Shown here: positions 53,401 to 62,281 of the stretch, piece by piece | How the letters are laid out: each line of letters opens with the position of its first letter | How positions within the stretch are numbered: the first letter of the stretch is position 1 | Source of the DNA: Pseudopedobacter sp044361595 | GTDB taxonomy: Bacteria > Bacteroidota > Bacteroidia > Sphingobacteriales > Sphingobacteriaceae | Length of the DNA stretch: 64,000 nucleotides | Direction: 5' to 3' | Assembly: GCA_044361595.1 (NCBI GenBank) | Contig: JBIKIN010000004.1 | Location: 62,001-126,000 of the forward strand | Translations under genes and position numbers: made by a program | The notes under the pieces: generated by a model | Databases searched by the model: none | The model's input: only the letters and a program-made list of their open reading frames with translations | What the model was told of the DNA's origin: nothing

Positions 53401-54614
53401 GTGCTTGATGCATTGGGCTTACCCAAATTACTAATAGTGACAATACCATTCCCTTTTGTGCCAATCCATAATCGATTGTCTATTTCGTTAAAAGCTCTAA
53501 TAGGACTGTTTATTTTCCCACCATTTGGTAACTGCTTTACTAATTCAAAATATTTTTGCTTCTCGGCAATTTTCACCACCCCACTTCCGTCGGTACCAAT
53601 CCAAAGTACATTCTGACTACCAACAGCTAAAGAAGTAATTCTAACATTTTGTAGCGATTGAAGCTCATTACCTAAATCGTTAGATGGCTTAAAATCACTG
53701 GTATACTCATTTATTCCATTAGAATACCAAGCCAATATATAATTGTTTTTATAAGGTATAATGGCTTTTAAAGTGTATGGCAAAACCGCTACTTGCTTAA
53801 AATTAAGCTGCTTATTTACATTAAAAAGTTGCTTGTAAGAAGTAGTAAAAAAGATATTTTGACTATCGTTAAAAACATCAACTATATTAGTAGGTAAGTT
53901 TAAATTCTTGATTTTTGTAAACTTACCTTTTTGTTTTTGATAGATTTGTAATCCTCCACCTTGAGTTACAATCCATAAACGATTAGCGTAATCGATTATA
54001 ATTTTTAAGATTTTCCCTTGCTTAAACTCAGGAAGATCACATCTTTTAAATTTTTCGGTTTTTACATCGAAATAATTTACATATAAGTCAGATTTTGGGG
54101 TGCCATAAATAACACCGTCCATATCTCTTTCCAATAAAAAACCCTTATCAACTACTTTATTATTTACGTTTCTACTATAAAAATAGTGTTTAAAGTCGCC
54201 GGTAAGTTTATCATATCTTGATATTCCCTCAATTGTTGCAATCCAAATATTCTTATTGTTATCTTCTTTTATTTGATAAATAATGTTACTCCCAATACTT
54301 TTAGTAGTATTACTTTGACTGTAGTTAAATACGTGGAAAGAAGACCCATCATACATATTTAAGCCATCCCATGTTCCAAACCACATCAGGTTATCCGAGT
54401 CTTGATAGATTACATTTAAGCAACTGTTTGATAGACCTGTACTATTATCTAATTGTTGTGAGTAATATTTATTTTGAGCATAAACATTAAACTGTATAAA
54501 TAGTAAGAAAAAGATTAATACGGTAGTGGAAGATATTTTCAGTCTGAAAATATCTTTATAAGAAACCCCTATTATTTTAGAGAATTTATTTAAAAAGTAA
54601 CTTAAAAATAGCAA
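50412..54614 (-). CDS. Hybrid two-component system regulator (HTCS)
   Basis: The 1400-residue protein has a signal or anchor (about 28-47), then periplasmic two-bladed propeller repeats (about 50-740; repeated LWIGTDGSGVVKI-type blades) and a Y_Y_Y domain (about 760-835). A membrane helix (WLTWVAFLCYFIIVLTGLYVF, about 840-865) follows, then HisKA with FFTNIAHELQTPLTLIL, HATPase_c, a receiver with ISDIMMPDMSG and a C-terminal AraC-type helix-turn-helix pair (about 1290-1395). In Bacteroidota, HTCS proteins sense oligosaccharides in the periplasm and activate their own polysaccharide locus. It lies between the surface and SusCD parts of the locus. The direct-repeat operators are its likely sites. 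Confidence 0.93.
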   Translation of the reverse strand: MLFLSYFLNKFSKIIGVSYKDIFRLKISSTTVLIFFLLFIQFNVYAQNKYYSQQLDNSTGLSNSCLNVIYQDSDNLMWFGTWDGLNMYDGSSFHVFNYSQSNTTKSIGSNIIYQIKEDNNKNIWIATIEGISRYDKLTGDFKHYFYSRNVNNKVVDKGFLLERDMDGVIYGTPKSDLYVNYFDVKTEKFKRCDLPEFKQGKILKIIIDYANRLWIVTQGGGLQIYQKQKGKFTKIKNLNLPTNIVDVFNDSQNIFFTTSYKQLFNVNKQLNFKQVAVLPYTLKAIIPYKNNYILAWYSNGINEYTSDFKPSNDLGNELQSLQNVRITSLAVGSQNVLWIGTDGSGVVKIAEKQKYFELVKQLPNGGKINSPIRAFNEIDNRLWIGTKGNGIVTISNLGKPNASSTNIKIFYSVSDLLDNCVYAIQKGKDNFVYVGSDASGITLYDLIRKKWYTWDKLIGHNKYAPFNSIHSILIDQDSSVWLGLETYGLIHLKLGRSKSGEPNIQYLRKYPYTGNKFGPGNNVIYTLENGNNDQLYVGCRYGGLSIFNKKTKTFRTINAFSYKNSLSNNDVLALYKDKSNKLWIGTSYGLNYLDEKDLNKDYPVFNKITNENGLPNNTVHTITQDNEGFIWASTNKGLVKIDPKSLKIVKFKESDGLQSNEFSDNAVWKNDDGYLFFGGIYGFNYFLPKNIKTNNYQPNLLLSEIQMAGFSEQESLFTILNSKNNPYTKKYILAPGDDFFELKIKAIDYTGSEKCQYAYFLEGNDKDWHFLGEDNRITYSNIPPGNYTLKVKWSNGSGVWSNETVAFNLQVKEYFWLTWVAFLCYFIIVLTGLYVFYRYRRNKVKMQYELSMEHMLREKDEEIHQEQLNFFTNIAHELQTPLTLILGSLERYFLKAKTDTKQGHNYFLSIVNQQASRLNYLVYQLLEFRKAEAGYLKNHYSFLNISTLLTNISELFSHLNDQSKFNYGVNIEPQIEIWIDKDKLEKIIFNLLSNAFKHTHAGNSIQFSVVKNSEKQQLEIKLSNSGYDLSKEELSNLFDRFFVVDDTQQSKISSGIGLAFTRELVSLLKGNIAVSSENHWISFTVQLPLNYIPADEEKLKDSLDKLETPSYLLTSMAIEQDSTDEQSILKNNKQAVLNSVENQEKKSILIVEDEPSIRYLLKDILKDIYNVYEAENGKKALEIVRKIIPNLIISDIMMPDMSGLEVCNIIKNTPETCHIPFIILSARGTTEQKNEGYEAGADAYIPKPFHAENLLLRIRKLLEYQQKLHDLFDKDQSPIKIPDVGMKDNDKEFLEQTIALIEEKIDDESLDAVYLQDTLGMSKANFYRKLKSLSNMTPGELIKSIRLQQAASLLLSSELTVSEIFYKTGFSNQSYFYREFKKKYNCSPAEYRANHRLPTN

Positions 54615-54855
54615 TGGTAACTTATCCGTTTATATTGTCTTGGACTAAGCTAATAAAAAAGAACTTAGTTAAAAAAATGATTTTGTTTTATTTAATGTTT
54701 CTATTGATATTATTACGATACTAAAAATAACGATAAGCGTATGATATCATTTGTTTTTTAAGATTCATACTGTATGTCTATTATTTTTTAATTGGATTTG
54801 CCGCCTTTTCTTTTGTTAAGAAATCTATTCTGTCTAATAAAGGTTTTCCCTTTAA
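54615..54855. other. AT-rich region upstream of the HTCS gene
   Basis: No coding sequence is apparent. The stretch separates the HTCS start from the esterase remnant and presumably contains the HTCS promoter. No TGTAY-N3-AGT repeat was found here, so autoregulation through that site is not indicated. Confidence 0.4.
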
Positions 54856-55224
54856 TTACCCCAAAGAAGTAAGAAATTCATCAACTAAAATCAATGTTTT
54901 AGTGAAATATAAAGGCTTATAAAATAAGGCATGTTCTTGGTTTTCGAACAACTGTAAAGCACATCGGCTACCCACTTTTTCCATTACGGTCTTATAGTAT
55001 TCTGCAGTGGCTACTGGAATGAGCTTATCTTTTGTACCTAGAAAAAAAACCTTTGGTGGAGCATTCTTCTTTATGTTTATAAGTGGCGAAAAATCTTTGT
55101 ATTGTTCTCAAATCCTTTCATAACCATATCCTCCAGTACCATTATCAATAACAGGATTAAACAAAACTAAAGCTTGTGTGATGCAACTAATCGATAAATC
55201 ATCAGTAGCTTCATGAATTTGATT
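54856..55224 (-). pseudogene. Remnant of alpha/beta-hydrolase (carbohydrate esterase) gene
   Basis: The minus strand can be read as QIHEATDDLSISCITQALVL, then FNPVIDNGTGGYGYERI, then an in-frame TGA, then EQYKDFSPLINIKKNAPPKV, FLGTKDKLIPVATAEYYKTV and NQEHALFY to a TAA at 54856. These are the C-terminal strands of an alpha/beta hydrolase, including the acid (GTKDKLIP) and the catalytic His (QEHALFY). The nucleophile-containing N-terminal half is missing, and another stop lies just upstream. It is a decayed esterase gene, probably once part of the same locus. Confidence 0.75.
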
Positions 55225-55288
55225 TTATTCTTTGTTTTATTTTATGTTGAATAAAATTAGTCAGAATTTATTTTTTTGTAAAAATAAA

Positions 55289-55312
55289 AAAAGCAGGATT
55301 TATCCTGCTTTT
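55289..55312 (-). terminator. Intrinsic terminator
   Basis: An 11-bp stem, AAAAGCAGGAT with ATCCTGCTTTT around TT, is followed on the minus strand by a T-rich stretch (TTTTTATTTTTAC). It lies 40 bp past the stop of the small secreted protein gene at 55352 and ends that leftward transcript, which may include SusC, SusD and the fasciclin protein. Confidence 0.8.
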
Positions 55313-55351
55313 AAATGGTTTTATAAAAATAATCTTTATTAGATTTGTTTA

Positions 55352-55717
55352 TTATTTACCACGAGCTGATTTTTTAGCTTTCTCAGCTTCCTTTTTCGCT
55401 TTCATTGCTGCATTTTGTTCATCAGTTAATACACCTTGTACTCCTTCATCAAATTTCTTACCGATAGTTTTCATTTTTTCAGCATTTGGTTTATTGCCTT
55501 CACCCGCGGCTGCTGTTACAGCATCAACAGCATTTGCTCTTTCTAAACCAAGAGCATAAATTTTTGATCTTTGTTCAGGAGTAAGAGTTACATATTTTGC
55601 AATACTTTCTGTAAGCCATTTGGCTCTTCCTTCTGGGTTTTTTTGTTGTCCGTTTTGTGCAAAGGTACTTGTAGCAACAGCTACAAATAAAATAATTGAT
55701 AAAATGTACTTTTTCAT
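55352..55717 (-). CDS. Small secreted helical protein (LTxxQ type)
   Basis: The 121-residue protein has a signal peptide (about 1-20, ATSTFAQ). The mature part is helical and rich in Lys, Ala and Glu, with two LTPEQRSKI / LTDEQNAAM segments (about 50 and 98) like the LTxxQ repeats of Spy/CpxP-type periplasmic chaperones, and a very basic C-terminus (KKEAEKAKKSARGK). Its function in the locus is unknown. It lies 100 bp downstream of the fasciclin lipoprotein gene and ahead of a clear terminator. Confidence 0.65.
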   Translation of the reverse strand: MKKYILSIILFVAVATSTFAQNGQQKNPEGRAKWLTESIAKYVTLTPEQRSKIYALGLERANAVDAVTAAAGEGNKPNAEKMKTIGKKFDEGVQGVLTDEQNAAMKAKKEAEKAKKSARGK

Positions 55718-55818
55718 TTTCGTTGCAATTTTTAATTGTTTGAGTTATAAATATAAAAGGTTTAATTCGCCCGTCTATTTGACAATATACGAGTGAAGAT
55801 TCTATGCAATTGAACGTA

Positions 55819-57342
55819 TTATTGAATATTAACGGTCATGTTAATAAGATTATTAAAAATCCCTCCTTGGAAATCTCTAGCTTCTAAAGTAAAAGCATCT
55901 GTACTTGGCGATGAACCATTGTACAAATATTTTACCACTCCTTTAGCCACTTGTTCTTGTGTAAAGGAAGAGTTTACAGTTAAAGGAATACCATTTAAAA
56001 CTAAAAACCCTTTTTGAGGTGTAGCGGTTAATGTAAAAGAGATATTCTTATTTGCTGTACCAGTAAATCTTAATTCGTTTAAAGAAATAGCCTTGATTAG
56101 ATTAGATAATTGAACATTAATTGGAGTATTAACCGTAGGTCTAATAAGACTAACTGGAGGACTGCTCAAAATTAATCTCGAACTAAATGCGCCTCCGCTA
56201 AATTCTTTAGAGCGAAAATGTGTGTTTAAATCTGGAACAACAGCACCGCCAATATTTACAAAGGTTTTACCGTCCGTTATAGCGGCATTATAGAAAGAGG
56301 TAACATCAATATTTACCCAAGTATTCCTCATTGCTGTTGTTAAACTTAATTCTCCAATTGAAATAGAACTAAAAGTTGGTGCAGTTACCCAGCTAACTGT
56401 GTTTTCATTCCAATCAACGTTTTGATCTTCAAAAAAACTCATATTTGTAGCATTTTGAATAGTATTGAAATACATTTGAAGCCTAACAGCTCCAATTCTA
56501 CCATTAAAATTTGGCCTTCTCACCGGATATTGGGCCAAAATTCTTTTGCTAAAACTTGCTGCGTTGCCTGTTGCTCCAAATAATTTAGTTTGTACATCTT
56601 GTATACTTCCATAATTTCTTGTTCTGTTAGCAGTTCCATTTTGAAAGTAGGTGTCTTTAGTTACATAAATAGTATCGCTTAAAATATTAACACTTGATGG
56701 GTCTACTGGGTCGGCAGAATTTATTTTAGCTATATAGTAGGTAAAATTGTTTACTACATGAGCAACTCCATTAACAAACTCCAAATTTTGAGTTCTAACA
56801 CTAGTGCTCACAGAGTTAGCATTAGGCGAAGAGTTTACAGTGAGCACATACTCGTCAGCATTACCTATAGTTCGGGTAAGATATAAACTATCATTACTTA
56901 AACTAGGGTAAGAATTGCTTACGCCAGCTTCTAAATCAAAAGATCTTACACGCCCCTCAATAATGTTATTGAGTAGTATATTTCTTAAAATTATGACTGG
57001 CACATCTTCTACACGATCATAACCTAAACCTGAAATAAAGTTTTCTAATACATCGTTATTAGGGATAATTATTGTAAGATTTCGTTTAGAATCATTTAAT
57101 AAATCTTTTAAACCTGCATGCTCTATAGCTTTTCCAAATAAACCAATATTTGTTAATTGATTTTCTTGAAAGTTATTTTCTGACAAAAACTGCCAAATAG
57201 TTTTTGTTTTCAGGTTTAAGCCTGCCTGCTGATGTTCTACATCTTCGTTTTTAAGAAGCGAAAATTTCTCACAAGAAGTGATACTCATACTTAGTATCAC
57301 GGTACAGATAAAAATCTTTAAATAAGTTAATTTGTTCATCAT
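55819..57342 (-). CDS. Surface lipoprotein: fasciclin, CBM96-like and CSPG-like domains
   Basis: The 507-residue protein has a lipoprotein signal (about 1-24, MSITSC). Domains in order: a fasciclin (FAS1) domain (about 47-210, with LTIIIPNNDVLENF and NGVAHVVNN), a DNRLRE/CBM96-like beta domain (about 225-390, with DTIYVTKDTYFQN, VRLQMYF and WVNIDVTSFYN) and a C-terminal CSPG/cadherin-like repeat (about 405-507, GFLVLNGIPL, FTQEQVAKGVVKYLYNG, DAFTLEARDFQGG). It follows SusD by 9 bp, where a SusE/SusF-type surface glycan-binding protein would be expected, and probably plays that role. CBM96 members can bind polysaccharides such as alginate. Confidence 0.75.
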   Translation of the reverse strand: MMNKLTYLKIFICTVILSMSITSCEKFSLLKNEDVEHQQAGLNLKTKTIWQFLSENNFQENQLTNIGLFGKAIEHAGLKDLLNDSKRNLTIIIPNNDVLENFISGLGYDRVEDVPVIILRNILLNNIIEGRVRSFDLEAGVSNSYPSLSNDSLYLTRTIGNADEYVLTVNSSPNANSVSTSVRTQNLEFVNGVAHVVNNFTYYIAKINSADPVDPSSVNILSDTIYVTKDTYFQNGTANRTRNYGSIQDVQTKLFGATGNAASFSKRILAQYPVRRPNFNGRIGAVRLQMYFNTIQNATNMSFFEDQNVDWNENTVSWVTAPTFSSISIGELSLTTAMRNTWVNIDVTSFYNAAITDGKTFVNIGGAVVPDLNTHFRSKEFSGGAFSSRLILSSPPVSLIRPTVNTPINVQLSNLIKAISLNELRFTGTANKNISFTLTATPQKGFLVLNGIPLTVNSSFTQEQVAKGVVKYLYNGSSPSTDAFTLEARDFQGGIFNNLINMTVNIQ

Positions 57343-57351
57343 TTCTCGATT

Positions 57352-58851
57352 TTATTTGTAAAAATTATTTTGTTCTATCAAAGGATTTAGTCTGATGATG
57401 TTTAAATTAATTGGGAATAGGATATTTTCTGGATTACTTAATCCATTAATTGGTCCCATTACCGAAATAGCCCTGCCTGTTCTTACTAAATCAAACCATC
57501 TTTTACCTTCAAAGCATAATTCTTTTTGTCTTTCTTCTAAAATCACATCAATTGCTCCTCCTCTTGATAGCGCCATAAATGCTGCCATTTGATCGCTACC
57601 AGTTGGGCCTGTGATGTTGTTATTGGTAGGATTAGTAGCCGATGCTACGCCATACACTCTTTCTCTAATTCTTCTAAGCAGTGCCCAAGCGGCGGCTCTA
57701 TCATTTCTAGCGACAAAGGCTTCTGCTCTTAGTAAAATAATGTCTGCTAATCGGTACAAAATTACATTTTTGTCATTATCTGTAGTTCTATCAAAAGTTC
57801 CTTTTGGGAACTGTTTAAATATTTGATCACTAGACTTAAAATTAGTCAAATTCCTTAAATCTGTTGCTGAAAATTTAGAAGCAAACTCTCCATTGGCTAC
57901 AAACTGAGCAACACCTGAACCACCAGCAAATAAAGCTAATAAACCAGAAGTAGTGCCATCATCAAAGCTATATTCGATCTCAAAAATAGATTCTTGGCTA
58001 AAGCCATCAATAAACATTTTAGCGTATTCTGTATTATCAATATCAACTTGTGGTCTATTTAAATAATCTATATTCGGATCGTGTAATGCCGCTAATTTAT
58101 ACTGAGTAGTATTATCTATAACTCTTTTAGAAGTTATCAATGCGCTATCAACATTATTACGCCACATGTAGTAATCAGTAAGAATTGCATCTATAGCTCC
58201 TTTAGTTAAGGTAGCTCTAGTTCTTTTAGCATCTGTATAAGATGTTGGCAATAATTCCCTTGCTTGCAATAAATCTGCAGAAACTTGATTGTAAACAGCT
58301 AAAGTATCTGTTCTAGGTTTTTTAAAAGAATTGATATCTCCATTGTTTGAAATTGGCTCAGTAATTAAAGGGACTTTTCCCCAAACTTTGGTCATTAATA
58401 AATAGCAGTATGCTCTTAATCCTAATGCTTGACCTAAAACTCTATTATACTCAGCAGTTTGGTTGACATAGATTCCTTTATCTTTCATCTCCTTAACATT
58501 TTTGATAATGAGATTTGCCTGACCAATTACTCTATAAAAGTTAGTCCAATCAGAAATAGCTAAATCAGGACTTAATCTATTCCTTAAAAGAGACAAGTTG
58601 GTTATATTATCTTCTCTAGGTACTTCAAGAATGTCTGCTCTAGCTTCGCCGTATAAAACAAACTCTGTATTTAATGTAGATTGTAGTCTGAAGTAGGCTC
58701 CACTTAATGCAGCACTAGCTTGTGAAGGCTCGTTCCAAAAATTATCATTAGCATATTCTGTTAAAGGGTCTCGGTCTAAAGCAGATTTACATGAACTAGT
58801 AACAGCTAAAAGACAGCCTAATCCGATTATAAGTTTAATAATATTTTTCAT
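57352..58851 (-). CDS. susD: SusD/RagB outer-membrane lipoprotein
   Basis: The 499-residue protein has a lipoprotein signal with Cys near residue 20 (TSSCKSALDRDPL) and the SusD N-terminal NDNFWNEPSQASAALSGAYFRLQ. Tetratricopeptide helices and the C-terminal ADIILLRAEAFVARND ... LILEERQKELCFEGKRWFDLVRTG region (quoted in parts) complete the pattern. SusD caps the SusC transporter and binds the glycan. It follows susC by 4 bp. Length is normal. Confidence 0.95.
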   Translation of the reverse strand: MKNIIKLIIGLGCLLAVTSSCKSALDRDPLTEYANDNFWNEPSQASAALSGAYFRLQSTLNTEFVLYGEARADILEVPREDNITNLSLLRNRLSPDLAISDWTNFYRVIGQANLIIKNVKEMKDKGIYVNQTAEYNRVLGQALGLRAYCYLLMTKVWGKVPLITEPISNNGDINSFKKPRTDTLAVYNQVSADLLQARELLPTSYTDAKRTRATLTKGAIDAILTDYYMWRNNVDSALITSKRVIDNTTQYKLAALHDPNIDYLNRPQVDIDNTEYAKMFIDGFSQESIFEIEYSFDDGTTSGLLALFAGGSGVAQFVANGEFASKFSATDLRNLTNFKSSDQIFKQFPKGTFDRTTDNDKNVILYRLADIILLRAEAFVARNDRAAAWALLRRIRERVYGVASATNPTNNNITGPTGSDQMAAFMALSRGGAIDVILEERQKELCFEGKRWFDLVRTGRAISVMGPINGLSNPENILFPINLNIIRLNPLIEQNNFYK

Positions 58852-58855
58852 GTAA

Positions 58856-61800
58856 TTAAAATTTAATGTTTAAGGATAGGTTATAATTTCTAGTTCTTGG
58901 AAATGCGCCGTTATCAACCCCAAATCCTAATGGATTATTTCCAGAACTTACCTCTGGATCGTAACCAGAATAACTACCAAAAGCGAGTAGATTTTGAACA
59001 CTAAAACCTATATTAGCAGCACTTAATCCAAGGTTTTTAGTAGCTTTTAAAGGTAATTTATAATTTAATGCTGCATTTTGAAGTCTGATAAAAGAGCCAT
59101 CTTCAACAAATAAACTACTTACAGAATAATTCCTCATAGGGTCGCCTCTCACTAATCTTGGCACATTGGTTTCATCACCTTGTTCTCTCCATCTTCTTAA
59201 TTGCTTGGTAGAATAATTTACATCAAACTGATTACCATCTAAACGTCTATTCAATTCGTTAAAGATGTTGTTTCCAAAAACTGCATTCACAAACAAGTTT
59301 AAAGTAAAGTTTTTGTAGGAAAAGGTATTTTGAAATCCACCAAAAGCTTTTGGTGTTGGATTACCAATAATTTGAAGGTCATTAATATCAATAATTCCAT
59401 CATTATTAATGTCTTCAAAAATAACGTCTCCACCTTTAAAAATCTCTCCAGTAGAAGAACCTCTTTTGTATTGAGAAATCTGCCCATTAGCATCTAAATA
59501 GACGTTATCTTCATCTCTGGCGTAAACTCCTAAAGCCTTAAAACCATAAAAAACACCCACAGCTTCTCCAACACGAGCTAAACTAAAAGGATTTGGCCTA
59601 TAATCTTCGTTGCCAGGTAATTCAGTAACTTTATTTCTGTTTAATCCAAATGTTACTGTTGATGACCATTTAAAATCTTTATCAATAACTACTCCATCTA
59701 AAGATAACTCAATGCCTTTATTACTTAAACTTCCGAAATTAAATGGAATAAAGCTGTATCCTGTTTGCGTAGGAATTTGTACATTAAACAATAAATCGCT
59801 ACTATTTTTGGTATAATAATCTGCTGTAAGATTTAGTCGGCCTTTAAAGAATGAAATATCAGTACCTATGTCAAATTGTTTAGTGGTTTCCCATCTTAAA
59901 TCTGGATTTCCAATTGCATCACCAGCAATAGAAGCCTCACCTAAATAAGAACCGGCTCTTACTAAAGTACCTTTTGAAGCGTAGTTATCAATATTTTGAT
60001 TACCAGTTATACCATAACTTGCTCTTAATTTACCATCATATAGCCAGTTTAACTTTTTGCTCCATTTTTCTTCAGAAAAACGCCATCCTCCGGATACTGA
60101 TGGGAAGTAAGAGTTTTGATTAACGGTTCCAAATCTAGAAGAACCATCTCTTCTCATTAAAGCAGAAAATAGGTATTTTCCTTTATAATTATAATTTGCT
60201 CTGGTAAAATAAGAAAGCAAAACGTTTTCCTGCATGCTCTGGCGAAAAGTAGATATACTTGCCGAGCCACTAATAGAAGTAATTTGGTTATCAATATTGC
60301 CTATCCCTCTAACAAAAGTACTGTTAGATTTAAAAATTTGGTAAGATTGCCCTAATAAAAAAGTAAAATTATGCTTTTTCTTAAACGTCTTTTTATAATT
60401 TAATGTGTTCTCATTCACAAATGAAGTTCGTGTCTCAGGACTATAATCACTAAAAATTGATTGCGCTGATAAATTAGTAGATAAAATTGGTGGATTGTAA
60501 AAGAAGCTTTCTGTACTGCTAAAATCTATCGAAGCATTAGTCTTAAAATCTAATCCTTTAAAGATAGTGGCAGTAAATTCTTGCTTGCCTAGGATACGCC
60601 ATCTTTTCACATCATTGGTCATATATAAAGCTTGCGCTAAAGGATTGGGTCGTGATGATTCAAACAAAGGAATAAGGTTTCCGGTAATGGGATCATACGG
60701 ACTATAGACAGGGAAGCTTCCTAAATACCTAAAAATAATACTGTTATCCTGTCGGTTATAACTAAAATTAGATAAATTGAAGTTGGTAGACCCCTTCATA
60801 AATTTACTGATGTTGTAATTAACTTTGGCATTTCCAAAAACCTGCTTATACTGTGTTTCTATAACAATTGGAGCTAAATCTCTGTAACCAGCGCTAATAA
60901 AATAATCTACGTTTTTCTCTTTAGAAGCACCACTTACACTTAAATCTAATTTTTGCTGAAAGGCTTCACGATACATAATATCTTGATAATTATAAGAATC
61001 ACGATAATATGGGTGTAAAGAATCATATAAAGGAACACGGGTTGGAGGCAAACCGGTAGCGTTAAAAGCGGCATCGTAATTTGCATCTCTAAATTGAGAC
61101 GCATTAAGAATTCCTATCTTTCTAGAAATATTTACAAAACTGCTATTGTATGCCAAATTGATAGTTGGCTTTGTGCTGATTCCTTTTTTTGTAGTAATCA
61201 AAATAACACCGTTAGAAGCTCTTGAACCATAAATAGACGCGGTTCCTGCATCTTTTAGCACTTCAATAGACTCAATATCTGCTGGGTTAATATCATTTAA
61301 AGGACTAAAAGATGTTCCATCATTTAAAGACGTAAACGAATCATTATTTACAGGAATCCCATCAATGATAAATAAGGGCTGACTTGCACCATTAATAGAA
61401 GAAACCCCTCTTAGGGTAATGTTTGCACCCGCTCCAGGCTCTCCAGAATTATTAGTGATTTGTAAACCAGCAATTTTACCTTGTAAACTAGTATTGATAG
61501 AACCTCCCGCAAACTGATCCATTTGTTCTGCTTTTATTGAGCTTGCAGAACCAGTAATCTCGCTCTTTGCTTGGGTACCATAACCCACAACCACTACTTC
61601 ATTTAAATCTTTATAATTTTCGACTAACTGAACATTGATAATGGTTTGAATGCCCACTTTTCTTTCTGTGGTTTTAAATCCTAAGTAAGAAAAAACTAGA
61701 ATGGCGTTCTCATCAGAAACTTTAATACTGTATTTACCATCAATATTTGTTTGGGTAGTGTTAGTAGTATTTTTCGCGTTTACAACTACTCCAGGCAAGG

Positions 61801-62038
61801 CTTCTCCGTTTTTATCAGTAATTGTACCGGTTACTACGATGTCTTTTTGCTTCTGATCTAATACTTTTTCCATTGAATTGCGCTTCTTAGAAAGAGTAAT
61901 ATAAGCGTCGCTAGAGGCACTAACCTGTAGGATTGTTGTCGCAATTAATATAAATGTAAGCTTCACAATTAGCAAACTTTTTTTGAAGGAGGTATGGTTT
62001 TGCTTTTTGTGTATAGGGCTTCTATCATAAAAATTCAT
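58856..62038 (-). CDS. susC: SusC/RagA TonB-dependent outer-membrane transporter
   Basis: The 1060-residue protein has an N-terminal signal region extended by about 20 residues (hydrophobic part ~24-43) and a carboxypeptidase-regulatory-like domain (about 68-140, VVTGTITDKNGEALPGVVV). The TonB box DLNEVVVVGYGTQ and plug domain (LRGVSSINGASQPLFIIDGIPV, IESIEVLKDAGTASIYGSRASNGVILITTKKG, quoted in parts) lead to a 22-strand barrel ending in aromatic residues NYNLSLNIKF. It imports oligosaccharides with SusD. A 21-bp direct-repeat operator lies 200 bp upstream. It heads the susC-susD-fasciclin operon. Confidence 0.95.
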   Translation of the reverse strand: MNFYDRSPIHKKQNHTSFKKSLLIVKLTFILIATTILQVSASSDAYITLSKKRNSMEKVLDQKQKDIVVTGTITDKNGEALPGVVVNAKNTTNTTQTNIDGKYSIKVSDENAILVFSYLGFKTTERKVGIQTIINVQLVENYKDLNEVVVVGYGTQAKSEITGSASSIKAEQMDQFAGGSINTSLQGKIAGLQITNNSGEPGAGANITLRGVSSINGASQPLFIIDGIPVNNDSFTSLNDGTSFSPLNDINPADIESIEVLKDAGTASIYGSRASNGVILITTKKGISTKPTINLAYNSSFVNISRKIGILNASQFRDANYDAAFNATGLPPTRVPLYDSLHPYYRDSYNYQDIMYREAFQQKLDLSVSGASKEKNVDYFISAGYRDLAPIVIETQYKQVFGNAKVNYNISKFMKGSTNFNLSNFSYNRQDNSIIFRYLGSFPVYSPYDPITGNLIPLFESSRPNPLAQALYMTNDVKRWRILGKQEFTATIFKGLDFKTNASIDFSSTESFFYNPPILSTNLSAQSIFSDYSPETRTSFVNENTLNYKKTFKKKHNFTFLLGQSYQIFKSNSTFVRGIGNIDNQITSISGSASISTFRQSMQENVLLSYFTRANYNYKGKYLFSALMRRDGSSRFGTVNQNSYFPSVSGGWRFSEEKWSKKLNWLYDGKLRASYGITGNQNIDNYASKGTLVRAGSYLGEASIAGDAIGNPDLRWETTKQFDIGTDISFFKGRLNLTADYYTKNSSDLLFNVQIPTQTGYSFIPFNFGSLSNKGIELSLDGVVIDKDFKWSSTVTFGLNRNKVTELPGNEDYRPNPFSLARVGEAVGVFYGFKALGVYARDEDNVYLDANGQISQYKRGSSTGEIFKGGDVIFEDINNDGIIDINDLQIIGNPTPKAFGGFQNTFSYKNFTLNLFVNAVFGNNIFNELNRRLDGNQFDVNYSTKQLRRWREQGDETNVPRLVRGDPMRNYSVSSLFVEDGSFIRLQNAALNYKLPLKATKNLGLSAANIGFSVQNLLAFGSYSGYDPEVSSGNNPLGFGVDNGAFPRTRNYNLSLNIKF

Positions 62039-62239
62039 ACTTTTAATTTGGTTTGGTTTATAATTAGGTCTGTTGCTGTTAATTAAAGTATTAACAATCC
62101 CTCAGTATGTCATCATTCCGAAAAATTGTTTTTACAAAATTTCTATATAAAAGTCGCTCTAATTATTTAGTAATTAAAAAGACGGCCTTGTTATAATTGG
62201 TTTTCAATTCAAAGTTATGTAAAACGTAAGCTCCATTAG

Positions 62240-62281
62240 TGTACAAGAGTACGATATGACTGTACAATAGTCTAATTTTAT
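62240..62281 (+). promoter_or_regulatory. HTCS-type direct-repeat operator, copy 4 (susC)
   Basis: Tandem units TGTACAAGAGT (62240) and TGTACAATAGT (62261), spaced 21 bp, both match TGTAY-N3-AGT. Outside these words the sequence differs from copies 1-3, which shows which bases are conserved. It lies 202 nt upstream of the susC start. Confidence 0.65.
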
